A DNA stretch of 14,286 nt, taken from contig SFLD01000048.1 in the NCBI GenBank assembly GCA_004553545.1, forward strand, positions 1 through 14,286. Direction: 5' to 3'. Below are positions 1 to 6,263 of this stretch, piece after piece (within the stretch, counting starts at the first letter, position 1; every line of letters starts with the position of its first letter). A program made the position numbers and the translations under genes. The DNA comes from Clostridiales bacterium. GTDB lineage: Bacteria > Bacillota > Clostridia > Oscillospirales > Oscillospiraceae. The notes beneath the pieces were generated by a model. The model saw only the letters and a list, made by a program, of their open reading frames with translations, was not told the origin of the DNA and ran no database searches.

Positions 1-56
1 TTCTGTGCTCCGAGCAGCTTTTCCGGGCTGAAATCGCCGCTCTGCTGCCCTCGTGA
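1..56 (+). CDS. Possible C-terminal end of an upstream gene (partial)
   Basis: Reading from base 3, an open frame of 17 codons ends at a TGA at 54-56; the peptide ends SEQLFRAEIAALLPS, which looks like the tail of an amphipathic helix. The other two plus frames are less convincing. The next hairpin with a plus-strand T-tract (165-210) could serve as its terminator. Too short to identify; it may be chance. Confidence 0.25.
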   Translation, partial: LCSEQLFRAEIAALLPS

Positions 57-164
57 AAAATTTTTTAGGCTTTTTTAGCATTTAATCTTGACAAAAGCGC
101 ATAGTGTTTTTGATTTTTTGGCAAAAATGCCGACTTTTTGCCCCGTTTCCCTCTTCCCTGCCCA
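57..164. other. AT-rich intergenic patch with small hairpin
   Basis: An AT-rich stretch unlike the surrounding GC-rich DNA. It contains a TTGACA hexamer at 88-93 with only a poor -10 match (TGATTT, 111-116) 17 bp downstream, and an 8-bp inverted repeat GGCAAAAA/TTTTTGCC (120-127 and 135-142). There is no gene in it. It lies between apparently convergent units, so a promoter role is doubtful. Confidence 0.4.
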
Positions 165-203
165 AAAGCGCCCCGGGGACGGTCTCCGTCCCCGGGGCGC
201 TTT
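165..203. terminator. Strong intrinsic terminator after the CCA-adding enzyme
   Basis: Perfect 18-bp inverted repeat (165-182 and 186-203) with a TCT loop, GC-rich with AAA/TTT at its base. It lies 8 bp beyond the stop codon of the minus-strand nucleotidyltransferase. The plus-strand side is followed by CCGTTTTTT and the minus-strand side reads into TTTTGGG, so it probably stops transcription from both directions, more convincingly on the plus strand. Confidence 0.85.
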
Positions 204-210
204 CCGTTTT

Positions 211-1551
211 TTACGTATCTCTCCCCCGGACTGCTGCCAGCAGGGCCTCCTGCTCATTGGGCAGGCGGCCCTCTACCACCTCGTTGAGGAGGAAGTCCAG
301 CGCTCTGCCGATTTCCGCTCCCCGGAGGCCCAGGGCCAGCAGGTCCCGGCCGTTCACCGCCAGCTGCCGCAGAGAGAAGCAGGCGTCCTCCCGAAGGATG
401 GCGTCCAGCCGCCGCAGCACCTCGTCCAGCCCCGCCGCGCGCTCCGCCCGGTATTCCGGAGCCTGAGCCAAGTTGTCCGCCCGCTGCAGCGCGATGAGCC
501 GCCGCAGCCGCGCCTCCCCCAGGCGGCGGAGGAGCCGCCGGAGATTCACCTCCGGGATGCCGGGGAGGGGCGTGTCGTGCCGCCGGATGAGCTCCGTGAC
601 CTCCTCTCGGAGGGCATTGGGGGCCCGGAGCCGGGCCAGCATGGCGTCCGCCAGCTGGGCGCTTTTCGCGGCGTGGCCGTAGAAGTGCCCCACGCCGCCC
701 GCGTCCAGGGAGAAGCAGTCTGGCTTCCCCACATCGTGGAAGAGCGCCGCAAAGCGCAGGGCTTCCTCCCCCGGCACAGCATCCAGGGCGTGGAGGGTAT
801 GCTCCCAGAGGTCATAGCAGTGATGAAAGTTCCGCTGGTCGTACCCCAGCATGGGCAGAAGCTCCAGCCAGAAGACGCCGAAAACCTCCGGGAACTCCCG
901 CAGCACGGCGGAGGGCCGCTCCGCCGCCAGCAGCTTCCGGACCTCGGTGAAGATCCGCTCCGGCGCAATGGCACGGAGGTCCTCCCGCGCCGCGGAGAGG
1001 GCAGCGGCCGTCTCCGGCTCGATGGCAAAGCCCAGCACTGCCGCAAAGCGCAGCCCCCGGAGGATGCGCAGGGCGTCCTCCCCGAAGCGCCGCGCCGGTT
1101 CCCCCACGCAGCGGATGCGCCCCGCCGCCAGGTCCTCCCGGCCATGGAAGGGGTCCCGCAGCTCCCCCCGGAGGGAGAGGGCCATGGCATTGACGGTGAA
1201 GTCCCGCCGGGCCAGGTCCTCGGTCAGGGAATCCGTGAAAGCGACGCTCTCCGGGTGGCGGTGGTCGGTGTAGTCCCCGTCCCGGCGGAAGGTGGTGACC
1301 TCCGCGCTTCCGTCAGGCCGCCGGACGGTGACCGTCCCGTGCCGCAGCCCCGTGGGCAGGGCATCCGCCCCGAAGAGGGCCAGGGTCTCCTCCGGCCGGG
1401 CGGAGGTGGTGATGTCCCAGTCCCCCGGCGTTCGGCCCAGGAGGGTATCCCGTACGCAGCCGCCCACGCAGTAGGCCTCATGCCCCGCGCCCTCCAGCGT
1501 TTGCAGGATGTCCCGCGCGAAGGCGGGGATGCTCCCGTTCTCTCCTTTCAT
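211..1551 (-). CDS. cca: CCA-adding tRNA nucleotidyltransferase (class II, with HD domain)
   Basis: Adds or repairs the 3'-terminal CCA of tRNAs from CTP and ATP in the cytoplasm. The class II nucleotidyltransferase head is clear: GGCVRD at about residues 30-35 and DWDITT at 44-49 (catalytic carboxylates), then RRDFTVNAMA (115-124) and EDALRILRGLRFA (158-170), the nucleotide-selecting region. An HD phosphohydrolase-type domain follows, with HHCYDLWEH (243-251) and FHDVGKPD (271-278). The 446-residue length suits bacterial enzymes carrying the HD domain. An ATG two codons further upstream (1555-1557) is possible, but it sits only 3 nt from the GGAGG at 1561-1565, whereas the chosen ATG at 1549-1551 has 9 nt spacing. 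It lies 31 nt downstream of a GNAT gene on the same strand and is probably cotranscribed. Whether it adds CCA alone or only A or CC cannot be proved by eye; no partner enzyme is visible. Confidence 0.95.
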   Translation of the reverse strand: MKGENGSIPAFARDILQTLEGAGHEAYCVGGCVRDTLLGRTPGDWDITTSARPEETLALFGADALPTGLRHGTVTVRRPDGSAEVTTFRRDGDYTDHRHPESVAFTDSLTEDLARRDFTVNAMALSLRGELRDPFHGREDLAAGRIRCVGEPARRFGEDALRILRGLRFAAVLGFAIEPETAAALSAAREDLRAIAPERIFTEVRKLLAAERPSAVLREFPEVFGVFWLELLPMLGYDQRNFHHCYDLWEHTLHALDAVPGEEALRFAALFHDVGKPDCFSLDAGGVGHFYGHAAKSAQLADAMLARLRAPNALREEVTELIRRHDTPLPGIPEVNLRRLLRRLGEARLRRLIALQRADNLAQAPEYRAERAAGLDEVLRRLDAILREDACFSLRQLAVNGRDLLALGLRGAEIGRALDFLLNEVVEGRLPNEQEALLAAVRGRDT

Positions 1552-1582
1552 TGCCATTCTCCTCCCTGTCGTTCTTCCGGGC

Positions 1583-2089
1583 TCACAGCGCGATCCAGTA
1601 CCGCTTCACCGTCACCCGCTCCTCCGGGTCGAAGCGGGTATCCTCCAGCACGCCGCCGTTTCGCAGGATGACCTTTTCCGAGGCGGTGTTATCCTCGTCG
1701 CAGACGCAGAGGAGCCGGGAAAAGCCCAGGTCCCGTGCGATCTCCTTCCCCTGCGCCAGCATCCGCGCGGCGATGCCCTCCTGCCGCCGGGAGGGACGCA
1801 CGGCATGGCCCACGTGCCCGCCGAAGGCCAGCAGGTAGTCCGTCAGTTTGAATTTCAAACTGAAAACTCCAACGAGAGCGCCGTCCTCCCAGCAGAGATC
1901 AAAATCCTCCCGGACGTAGCCCTCCGGCAGGTCTTTCCCGGTATGGCGGTTCTTCATCCCCTGGAGCCAACGGTCATAGTCCCGCCAGCCGCCAAAGCCG
2001 ATGCACGTCCCGCCGCTCTCCTCAAACTCCCGATAGAAGGCCATGACCTCTTCCCGGTCCGCCTCCCCTGGCAGCCGAAATGTCAGCAT
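1583..2089 (-). CDS. GNAT-family N-acetyltransferase (COG3981-like)
   Basis: A predicted acetyl-CoA-dependent acetyltransferase of 168 residues; substrate unknown. The acetyl-CoA binding motif A is visible as GHAVRPSRRQEGIAARML in the middle of the protein, preceded by a beta strand (LVGVFSLKF) and followed by LLCVCDEDNTASEKVILRNGG, the usual late GNAT segment. The pattern GGHxGxxVRPSxR and the conserved CDxxNxAS resemble the COG3981 group, which is widespread in Firmicutes and functionally undefined. ATG at 2087-2089 follows a purine-rich GGAAAGGGGG. It is the first gene of a minus-strand pair with the CCA-adding enzyme; a shared tRNA-related role is not implied by the sequence. The family is sure, the substrate is not. 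Confidence 0.9.
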   Translation of the reverse strand: MLTFRLPGEADREEVMAFYREFEESGGTCIGFGGWRDYDRWLQGMKNRHTGKDLPEGYVREDFDLCWEDGALVGVFSLKFKLTDYLLAFGGHVGHAVRPSRRQEGIAARMLAQGKEIARDLGFSRLLCVCDEDNTASEKVILRNGGVLEDTRFDPEERVTVKRYWIAL

Positions 2090-2119
2090 GATCCCGCCCC
2101 CTTTCCGTGATTTTTCCCC

Positions 2120-2149
2120 ATCTTACCACAGTGTCCCCCCGCTGCGCAA
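2120..2149 (-). promoter_or_regulatory. Candidate promoter for the GNAT-cca pair
   Basis: Minus-strand TTGCGC (2144-2149) and TAAGAT (2120-2125) separated by 18 bp, about 30 bp upstream of the GNAT start codon. It is in the correct place in the divergent gap with murC and is a reasonable sigma-A match, but the -35 hexamer is weak. Confidence 0.5.
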
Positions 2150-2186
2150 GCCGCCGGGAAAACCCATTCCCTCGCCGCCTTTCCCG

Positions 2187-2215
2187 TTGCATTTTCCCGT
2201 TTGGGGGATTATAAT
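2187..2215 (+). promoter_or_regulatory. Candidate sigma-A promoter for murC
   Basis: TTGCAT (2187-2192), 17-bp spacer and a perfect TATAAT (2210-2215). Transcription would start near 2222, leaving an 85-nt leader before the murC ATG. It sits in the divergent gap and is the only perfect -10 hexamer there. Confidence 0.65.
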
Positions 2216-2306
2216 AGAGTGTCAAATTATGCTGGGGTTTCTGCCCCGGTCCTCTCCCATCTACCCTCCCCGCCCCACCGGCGGGCTTTGGAAAGGAAGC
2301 ATCCCT

Positions 2307-3698
2307 ATGATGAACAATCCCCTCCCCATTCAGGATTTTCTCCAGCCCGGCAAGCGGGTCCACCTGGTCGGCATCGGCGGCGTCTCCATGTGCCCCCTGG
2401 CGGAGGTGCTGCGGGGCATGGGCCTGCAGGTCCAGGGCTCCGACATGAGCGACGGCCCCTCCGTCCAGCGGCTGAAGTCCCTGGGCATCCCCGTCTCCCA
2501 GGGCCACAGCGCCGAGAATCTGGGGGACTGCGACTTCGTGGTCCGCACCGCCGCCGTCCATGACAGCAATCCCGAGATCGCCGGGGCCGTGGCCCGGGGC
2601 ATCCCCGTCTATGAGCGGGCCCAGGCCTGGGGCGCCATCATGCAGCGCTACCCCAACGCCCTCTGCGTCTCCGGCACCCATGGCAAGACCACCACCACCT
2701 CCATGTGCACCCACATCTTCCTGGCGGCGGAGAAGGACCCCACCGTGATGATCGGCGGGACCCTGCCCCTGCTGGGCTCCGGCTACCGGGTGGGCCAGGG
2801 GGACACCATCATTCTGGAATCCTGCGAGTACTGCAACTCCTTCCTCTTCTTCTATCCCACGGTGGCCGTGATCCTGGACGTGGAGGAGGACCACCTGGAC
2901 TTCTTCAAGGACAAGGCGGACATCGAGCACTCCTTCCACCGTTTCGCGGAGCTGGTGCCGGAGAGCGGCTTCGTCATCGCCAACGCCGACAACCAGGGCG
3001 CCATGGAGGCCGTCCGGGGCCTTGCCCACCCCGTCTTCACCTTCGGCCTGGAGAAGGCCGCCGACTGCACCGCCGCCGACCTCACCGGCCAGGATAACTT
3101 CCCCGCCTTTGATATCCTCATCCGCGGGGAGCGCTATGCCCATGGGAAGCTGGGCGTCCACGGCCGCCATAATATCCTCAATGCCCTGGCCGCCGCCTCC
3201 GCCGCCTATCTTCTGGGCCTCCCCGGCTCCGCCGTGGAGGAAGGCCTTTCCTCCTTCCATGGGGCCGCCCGGCGCTTTGAGTACAAGGGCAGTTTCCGCG
3301 GAGCGGACATCTTCGATGACTACGCCCACCATCCCGATGAGCTCCACGCCCTGCTGGACTCTGTCCGGGGTCTCGGCTACCGGCGGACCATCGTGGCCTT
3401 CCAGCCCCACACCTACACCCGGACCATCAAGCTCTTTGACCGCTTCGTGGAGGAGCTGAAGCGCCCGGATATCGCCATCCTGGCGGAGATCTACGCCGCC
3501 CGGGAGGCCAACACCCAGGGCATCTCCTCCGCCGACCTCTGCCGGAACATCCCCGGCAGCGTCTACTGCTCCACCCTGGATAAGGTGGCTGAGCAGCTTG
3601 CCGGCCTGGCCCAGCCCGGGGACCTGATCCTCACCGTGGGCGCCGGGGACATCTATAAAGTGGGCGAAAAGCTCAAAAAGATGGAGGCGGAAGTATGA
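2307..3698 (+). CDS. murC: UDP-N-acetylmuramate--L-alanine ligase
   Basis: Cytoplasmic ATP-dependent ligase that adds L-alanine to UDP-MurNAc, the first step of the peptidoglycan stem peptide. The 463 residues show the Mur ligase order: N-terminal Rossmann-type domain with VGIGGVSM (21-28), ATP P-loop GTHGKTTT (123-130), metal and active-site region ILES (169-172) and DVEEDHLD (191-198), GRHN (286-289), RRFE (322-325) and the MurC-typical DDYAHHP (337-343). The glycine-rich GIGG start and DDYAHHP favour MurC over MurD, MurE or MurF. The frame is open back to 2043, but the ATG at 2307 follows GAAAGGAAG with normal spacing and begins just before the conserved domain, so upstream residues are not real; ATG at 2310 is an equal alternative. 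It overlaps the next gene by ATGA. Confidence 0.97.
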   Translation: MMNNPLPIQDFLQPGKRVHLVGIGGVSMCPLAEVLRGMGLQVQGSDMSDGPSVQRLKSLGIPVSQGHSAENLGDCDFVVRTAAVHDSNPEIAGAVARGIPVYERAQAWGAIMQRYPNALCVSGTHGKTTTTSMCTHIFLAAEKDPTVMIGGTLPLLGSGYRVGQGDTIILESCEYCNSFLFFYPTVAVILDVEEDHLDFFKDKADIEHSFHRFAELVPESGFVIANADNQGAMEAVRGLAHPVFTFGLEKAADCTAADLTGQDNFPAFDILIRGERYAHGKLGVHGRHNILNALAAASAAYLLGLPGSAVEEGLSSFHGAARRFEYKGSFRGADIFDDYAHHPDELHALLDSVRGLGYRRTIVAFQPHTYTRTIKLFDRFVEELKRPDIAILAEIYAAREANTQGISSADLCRNIPGSVYCSTLDKVAEQLAGLAQPGDLILTVGAGDIYKVGEKLKKMEAEV

Positions 3699-4249
3699 AC
3701 CTCTCCCCTCTCTGCCATAACTGCCCGCCGGAGGGGGAGCTCCTCCCCCAGGAGGCGGCGGCCTTTGACCTGCTGAAGGCCCTGGACATCCCCTATGACC
3801 GGGTCAGCGGCGACCCCGCCGACGACATGGAGAAGTGCCGCGCCGTGGAAGCCGTTCTGGGCAGCCCCATCTGCAAGAACCTCTTTCTCTGCAACCGCCA
3901 GCAGACGGAATTCTATCTCCTCTGCATGCCCGGCGGCAAGCCCTTCAAGACCAAATACCTCTCCGCCCAGATCGGCTCTGCCCGGCTCTCCTTCGCGCCG
4001 GAGGACAAGCTCTGGGAGCTTCTCCGCTGCACCCCCGGCTCCGCCACCATCCTGGGACTCATGAACGACACGGAGCACCGGGTCCATCTCCTCATCGACC
4101 GTCCGGTCTATGAGGCGGAGTTTCTCTCCTGCCACCCCTGCATCTGCACCAGCAGCCTGAAGCTGAAGACCTCCGACGTGCTGACGAAGCTCCTCCCCCA
4201 CACCGGCCACACGCCCCAGATCGTGGACCTGCCGGACACCATTGAGTAA
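3695..4249 (+). CDS. YbaK/EbsC-type aminoacyl-tRNA deacylase (ProX-like)
   Basis: A free-standing trans-editing protein of the YbaK/ProX superfamily, expected to hydrolyse mischarged tRNAs such as Ala- or Cys-tRNAPro. Of its 184 residues, the core runs from about 47 to 155. The conserved lysine in CKNLFL (K61), the following beta strand FYLLCMPGGKPF, the central glycine segment TPGSATILGLMND (113-125) and the HPCICTSSLKL end motif (147-157) match this fold. ATG at 3695 overlaps the murC stop (ATGA) and has GGAGG seven bases upstream, indicating translational coupling. The pairing with murC could simply be a housekeeping operon or could link alanine use in cell wall and tRNA proofreading; the latter is inference. 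The exact tRNA specificity cannot be assigned from sequence alone. Confidence 0.88.
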   Translation: MNLSPLCHNCPPEGELLPQEAAAFDLLKALDIPYDRVSGDPADDMEKCRAVEAVLGSPICKNLFLCNRQQTEFYLLCMPGGKPFKTKYLSAQIGSARLSFAPEDKLWELLRCTPGSATILGLMNDTEHRVHLLIDRPVYEAEFLSCHPCICTSSLKLKTSDVLTKLLPHTGHTPQIVDLPDTIE

Positions 4250-4253
4250 GGGT

Positions 4254-4292
4254 AAAAAAGAACGAGGATGGCCGGCGGCCATCCTCGTTCTC
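4254..4292. terminator. Bidirectional intrinsic terminator
   Basis: A perfect 14-bp inverted repeat (4260-4273 and 4277-4290) with a 3-nt loop, flanked by AAAAAA on the left and TCTTTCATTT on the right. It sits between the plus-strand murC operon and the minus-strand lipoprotein gene and has a T-tract in each orientation, best on the minus strand (CTTTTTT). Confidence 0.92.
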
Positions 4293-4307
4293 TTTCATTT
4301 CGTCCGT

Positions 4308-5024
4308 TCATCCAAAGTCAAACAGCAGCCCTTCCTTGGCAGCCTCGATCGCGTTCTCATACTCCGCCACAGTGTCGCCGGAGCTGTTGTAGCTGCCGCT
4401 CACGTCCTCAAAGTAGGCCACATAGGCCGCTGTCTTGGTGTAGTAGTCCTTCAGCGCCTGGCGGTACTCATAGCCCTCCGGCAGGCTCTTGATGACGTCT
4501 TGGGCCGTCTCCATGGCGGAATCCAGACCTTCATAATACCCGATCGCCGCATAGCAGTTCTCCGTGGCCCAAAGGCAGAACTGCCAGCCATCGTAAGTCC
4601 CGTCGCCGTTGAGGAAATCCTCCGCCGCATAGCCGCCGTTCTCCTCCAGGAAGCTCCGCTCCACTCCCATGCGGGAGGCCAGGCCGTCCATGACAGTGTC
4701 CGCGTCCGAGCCGCTCTCACCCAAAAGGGCGGCCGACTCCTGCTCCACACCGATCTCGATGCCATACTGCCAGACGGAGCGGTAGCACCGCATCCCTTCC
4801 CGGCAGGCAGTCTCCACCGTCTCCAGGAGGTCATAGGCGTGCTGCGCCAACTCCTCCGTGCTTACGGCCTGACTGCCGCTGGACGCCCCGCCGCCAGACG
4901 CCGCGCTCCCATCGGAAGCCCCTGTCCCGCAGCCGCACAGAAGCAGCACCGCTCCCAACAGCAGCGCCAGTGTTCCCTGCCTCCCGCCAAGACCTTTTCT
5001 CCCGGAAGCTTTCCATAAACCCAT
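4308..5024 (-). CDS. Putative secreted lipoprotein of unknown function
   Basis: A 238-residue protein with a lipoprotein signal: basic N-terminus (K5, R9, K10, R15), hydrophobic run at about 18-29 and a lipobox LCGC with C32 as the lipidated cysteine. A Ser/Gly/Ala-rich linker (33-52) follows, then a mainly helical acidic domain rich in Tyr and Glu, with four cysteines in the exported part. The segment NGDGTYDGW is reminiscent of a calcium-binding loop but lacks a second copy and is not proof of one. I do not recognise the family. ATG at 5022-5024 has AAGGGAGAGAGG just upstream. The 85 bases before it contain no obvious promoter, so it may be expressed by read-through from the structured RNA unit at 5110-5317. 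Membrane-anchored extracytoplasmic location is likely; function is open. Confidence 0.85.
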   Translation of the reverse strand: MGLWKASGRKGLGGRQGTLALLLGAVLLLCGCGTGASDGSAASGGGASSGSQAVSTEELAQHAYDLLETVETACREGMRCYRSVWQYGIEIGVEQESAALLGESGSDADTVMDGLASRMGVERSFLEENGGYAAEDFLNGDGTYDGWQFCLWATENCYAAIGYYEGLDSAMETAQDVIKSLPEGYEYRQALKDYYTKTAAYVAYFEDVSGSYNSSGDTVAEYENAIEAAKEGLLFDFG

Positions 5025-5109
5025 GTGCCTCTCTCCCTTCCTGACCCGGTTTCAGCGGATGATCCCGGCAGGCAAGGCGCCGCCCCGCCCGCCGGTCTCC
5101 GCCGGAAAC
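5025..5109. other. GC-rich spacer between RNA unit and lipoprotein gene
   Basis: Holds the lipoprotein ribosome binding site (near 5029-5040) and GC-rich sequence. I see no convincing -35/-10 pair on the minus strand. Confidence 0.5.
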
Positions 5110-5317
5110 ACAAAAGGCGGCGTCGAGTTCAAAACTCAACACCGCCAAATGAGCGAAGCGCACAGGCAAATTCCCACTCCACCCTTGCAAAGCAAGTGTG
5201 AAATGGGTATAATGACCCCCTGGTGCAACAAAAGTTGCTGTGCTGAGTGGGCATGACACTCGTACAGGGCAGTGGGGTTTTACCAGCACCCCGCTGCCTG
5301 CCGCAATTGATGTTTCC
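5110..5317 (-). ncRNA. Structured non-coding RNA, about 208 nt (raiA-motif candidate)
   Basis: No protein gene fits this 410-bp gap, but the minus strand holds a full RNA unit. From the predicted start near 5317 (GGAAACAUC) the RNA can form: a closing stem CAGGCAG/UUGCCUG (5300-5294 with 5169-5163); a hairpin GGGGU/ACCCC (5292-5288 with 5278-5274); GAGUG/CACUC (5261-5257 with 5249-5245); GCAAC-UUUU-GUUGC (5238-5225); a long 16-position hairpin (5207-5192 with 5188-5173, UUU loop); and a terminator. GUGCUG (5289-5284) can also pair with CAGCAC (5245-5240), a possible pseudoknot. Both long stems contain U-G pairs that become C-A mismatches on the plus strand, so the minus strand is the sense strand. 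Size, clade and multibranched fold make the raiA RNA motif my first guess; 6S RNA fits worse because it folds as a single rod. Identity is not proven. Confidence 0.7.
5112..5146 (-). terminator. Intrinsic terminator of the structured RNA
   Basis: Minus-strand arms 5146-5133 and 5129-5116 pair over 14 positions, including two G-U pairs, with a UUG loop, followed by UUUUGUGUUU. The G-U pairs show it evolved for minus-strand transcription. It lies about 90 nt before the lipoprotein start codon, so it could also act as an attenuator. Confidence 0.85.
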
Positions 5318-5323
5318 ACGCTC

Positions 5324-5352
5324 ATTCTAATCTTCCGCCGGGGAAAAATCAA
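5324..5352 (-). promoter_or_regulatory. Sigma-A promoter of the structured RNA
   Basis: TTGATT (5347-5352), 17-bp spacer, TAGAAT (5324-5329) on the minus strand. The start point is expected near 5317, just before the folded region. Spacing is ideal and nine of twelve positions match the consensus. Confidence 0.7.
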
Positions 5353-5401
5353 GCATTATTGGAAAAATCCTGAGAAAACGATCTCTGCCGCGAAAGACAA
5401 G

Positions 5402-5435
5402 AAGGAAGCGAATGGCGCCTGCCATCCGCTTCCTT
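5402..5435 (-). terminator. Intrinsic terminator of the phosphopantetheinyl transferase
   Basis: Arms 5402-5416 and 5421-5435 form a 15-position stem with a 4-nt loop, beginning directly after the stop codon. The single plus-strand A-C mismatch (5411/5426) is a G-U pair on the minus strand. The minus-strand tail is TTCTTGTCTTT. Confidence 0.8.
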
Positions 5436-6041
5436 TCATTTCGCCAGCTCCTCCGCCGTTAGGGTCCGGATGGGGAACGCTCCCTCCCCGGCGAGGGCGG
5501 CGGCGCAGTCCGGCCAGAGGGAGAGCGGGCGGGCTCCCGGAACTTCCGGAAGGCCCCCGCGCCCCAGGGGAAGGAGGGCTCCCGCACCCCGGCCCTCCCG
5601 CTTGGCGGCGGCCTCCGCCGCCGTCCAGCGCCGCCAGAAGGTCTCCTCCCCTCCGGCAAAGTCCCGTCCCAGCCGGGGCGGGATGGCCCGCAGCCGCTCC
5701 ACGTCCACCCCCACCGGGGCATCCGAGAGGGCCAGGACCGCCGCCCCCGCCGTATGGCTGAGGCTCAGGAAAAGCCCCGGCCACTCCGGGAGGAAGGGCC
5801 GCCCCCCGGCGTCCTTCGCCAAGATCGGAGGCTCCCTGCCTCTCAGGGTCTCCTCCAGAGCGAAGGCCAGCAGCGCCCGGGAGAGGAGGAACTGCCGTCC
5901 TCGCTCCGTGGGCTTTCCGCAGCCGGATGGAAACGCCGCAAAGCGCGCCCGATCCTCCGGCCCCAGCCTTTCCGCCAACGCCGTCCGGGTATCCCCGTCC
6001 AGCGGGCCGTCCCAGAAGACTGCCCAGAGCCCTCCTGCCAT
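5436..6041 (-). CDS. 4'-phosphopantetheinyl transferase (Sfp/HetI type)
   Basis: Transfers the phosphopantetheine arm of CoA to a serine of acyl or peptidyl carrier proteins. The 201-residue protein shows the family signatures: LSLSHT (92-97), the magnesium-binding GVDVE (111-115) and WTAAEAAAK (139-147), corresponding to the W-x-x-KE-xxx-K motif. The lysine usually found before the glutamate is alanine here (A142), while E143 and K147 remain. It is slightly shorter than Sfp. ATG at 6039-6041 follows GGAAGGGGGAAG, and an excellent promoter lies 63 bp upstream. The frame stays open far upstream across the antisense of dnaG, but that is an artefact of GC-rich sequence. It stands alone, without fatty acid, polyketide or peptide synthetase genes nearby, so its carrier protein is unknown; it may be the cell's general transferase. 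Confidence 0.9.
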   Translation of the reverse strand: MAGGLWAVFWDGPLDGDTRTALAERLGPEDRARFAAFPSGCGKPTERGRQFLLSRALLAFALEETLRGREPPILAKDAGGRPFLPEWPGLFLSLSHTAGAAVLALSDAPVGVDVERLRAIPPRLGRDFAGGEETFWRRWTAAEAAAKREGRGAGALLPLGRGGLPEVPGARPLSLWPDCAAALAGEGAFPIRTLTAEELAK

Positions 6042-6103
6042 GCCGCTTCCCCCTTCCCTCCGGTTTTTGGGGTCTTTTGTCCCCGTTTTTCTCTGTTTTC
6101 CCC

Positions 6104-6132
6104 ATTGTACGGCAGGGGGCAAGGACTGTAAA
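6104..6132 (-). promoter_or_regulatory. Sigma-A promoter of the phosphopantetheinyl transferase
   Basis: TTTACA (6127-6132), 17-bp spacer, TACAAT (6104-6109) on the minus strand, with the start expected near 6097 and the gene ATG at 6041. Ten of twelve hexamer positions match the consensus. Confidence 0.75.
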
Positions 6133-6181
6133 TGGGAATCCGTCGGAAATTTTCGCAAATTTTTTTCAAAAAAAGAGGAAA

Positions 6182-6209
6182 TTGAAAAGTTTTGGGGTAT
6201 ATCTATCAC
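6182..6209 (+). promoter_or_regulatory. Weak candidate promoter for dnaG-rpoD
   Basis: TTGAAA (6182-6187) and TATCAC (6204-6209) spaced by 16 bp within an AT-rich patch (6146-6210) upstream of dnaG. The -10 is poor; the real promoter may be elsewhere in this patch, which also contains runs of T and A at 6161-6174. Confidence 0.3.
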
Positions 6210-6263
6210 AGGGAAATCTTTGCGCACCCCCGCAGCAGACTTTTTCAGAAAGGAGCCGGTCCC

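Noticed and set aside
88..116. Plus-strand promoter starting from TTGACA at 88
   Set aside because: The -10 position reads TGATTT and no plus-strand gene follows; the cca gene is on the other strand.
88..1671. 527-codon plus-strand frame opposite cca
   Set aside because: Low-complexity Pro/Arg/Gln/Gly translation; the minus-strand enzyme carries all catalytic motifs.
2022..3410. 462-codon minus-strand frame across murC
   Set aside because: Complement of murC with biased Gly/Ala/Asp/His composition; murC is certain.
5110..5317. T-box leader or 6S RNA
   Set aside because: AGGGUGGA (5185-5178) resembles part of the T-box sequence, but it is in a hairpin arm and lacks ACCGCG; 6S RNA should fold as one long rod with a central bubble, which is not seen.
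4831..5352. 173-codon minus-strand frame across the RNA unit
   Set aside because: No domain, overlaps the lipoprotein gene in another frame, and the RNA stems with G-U pairs explain the region better.
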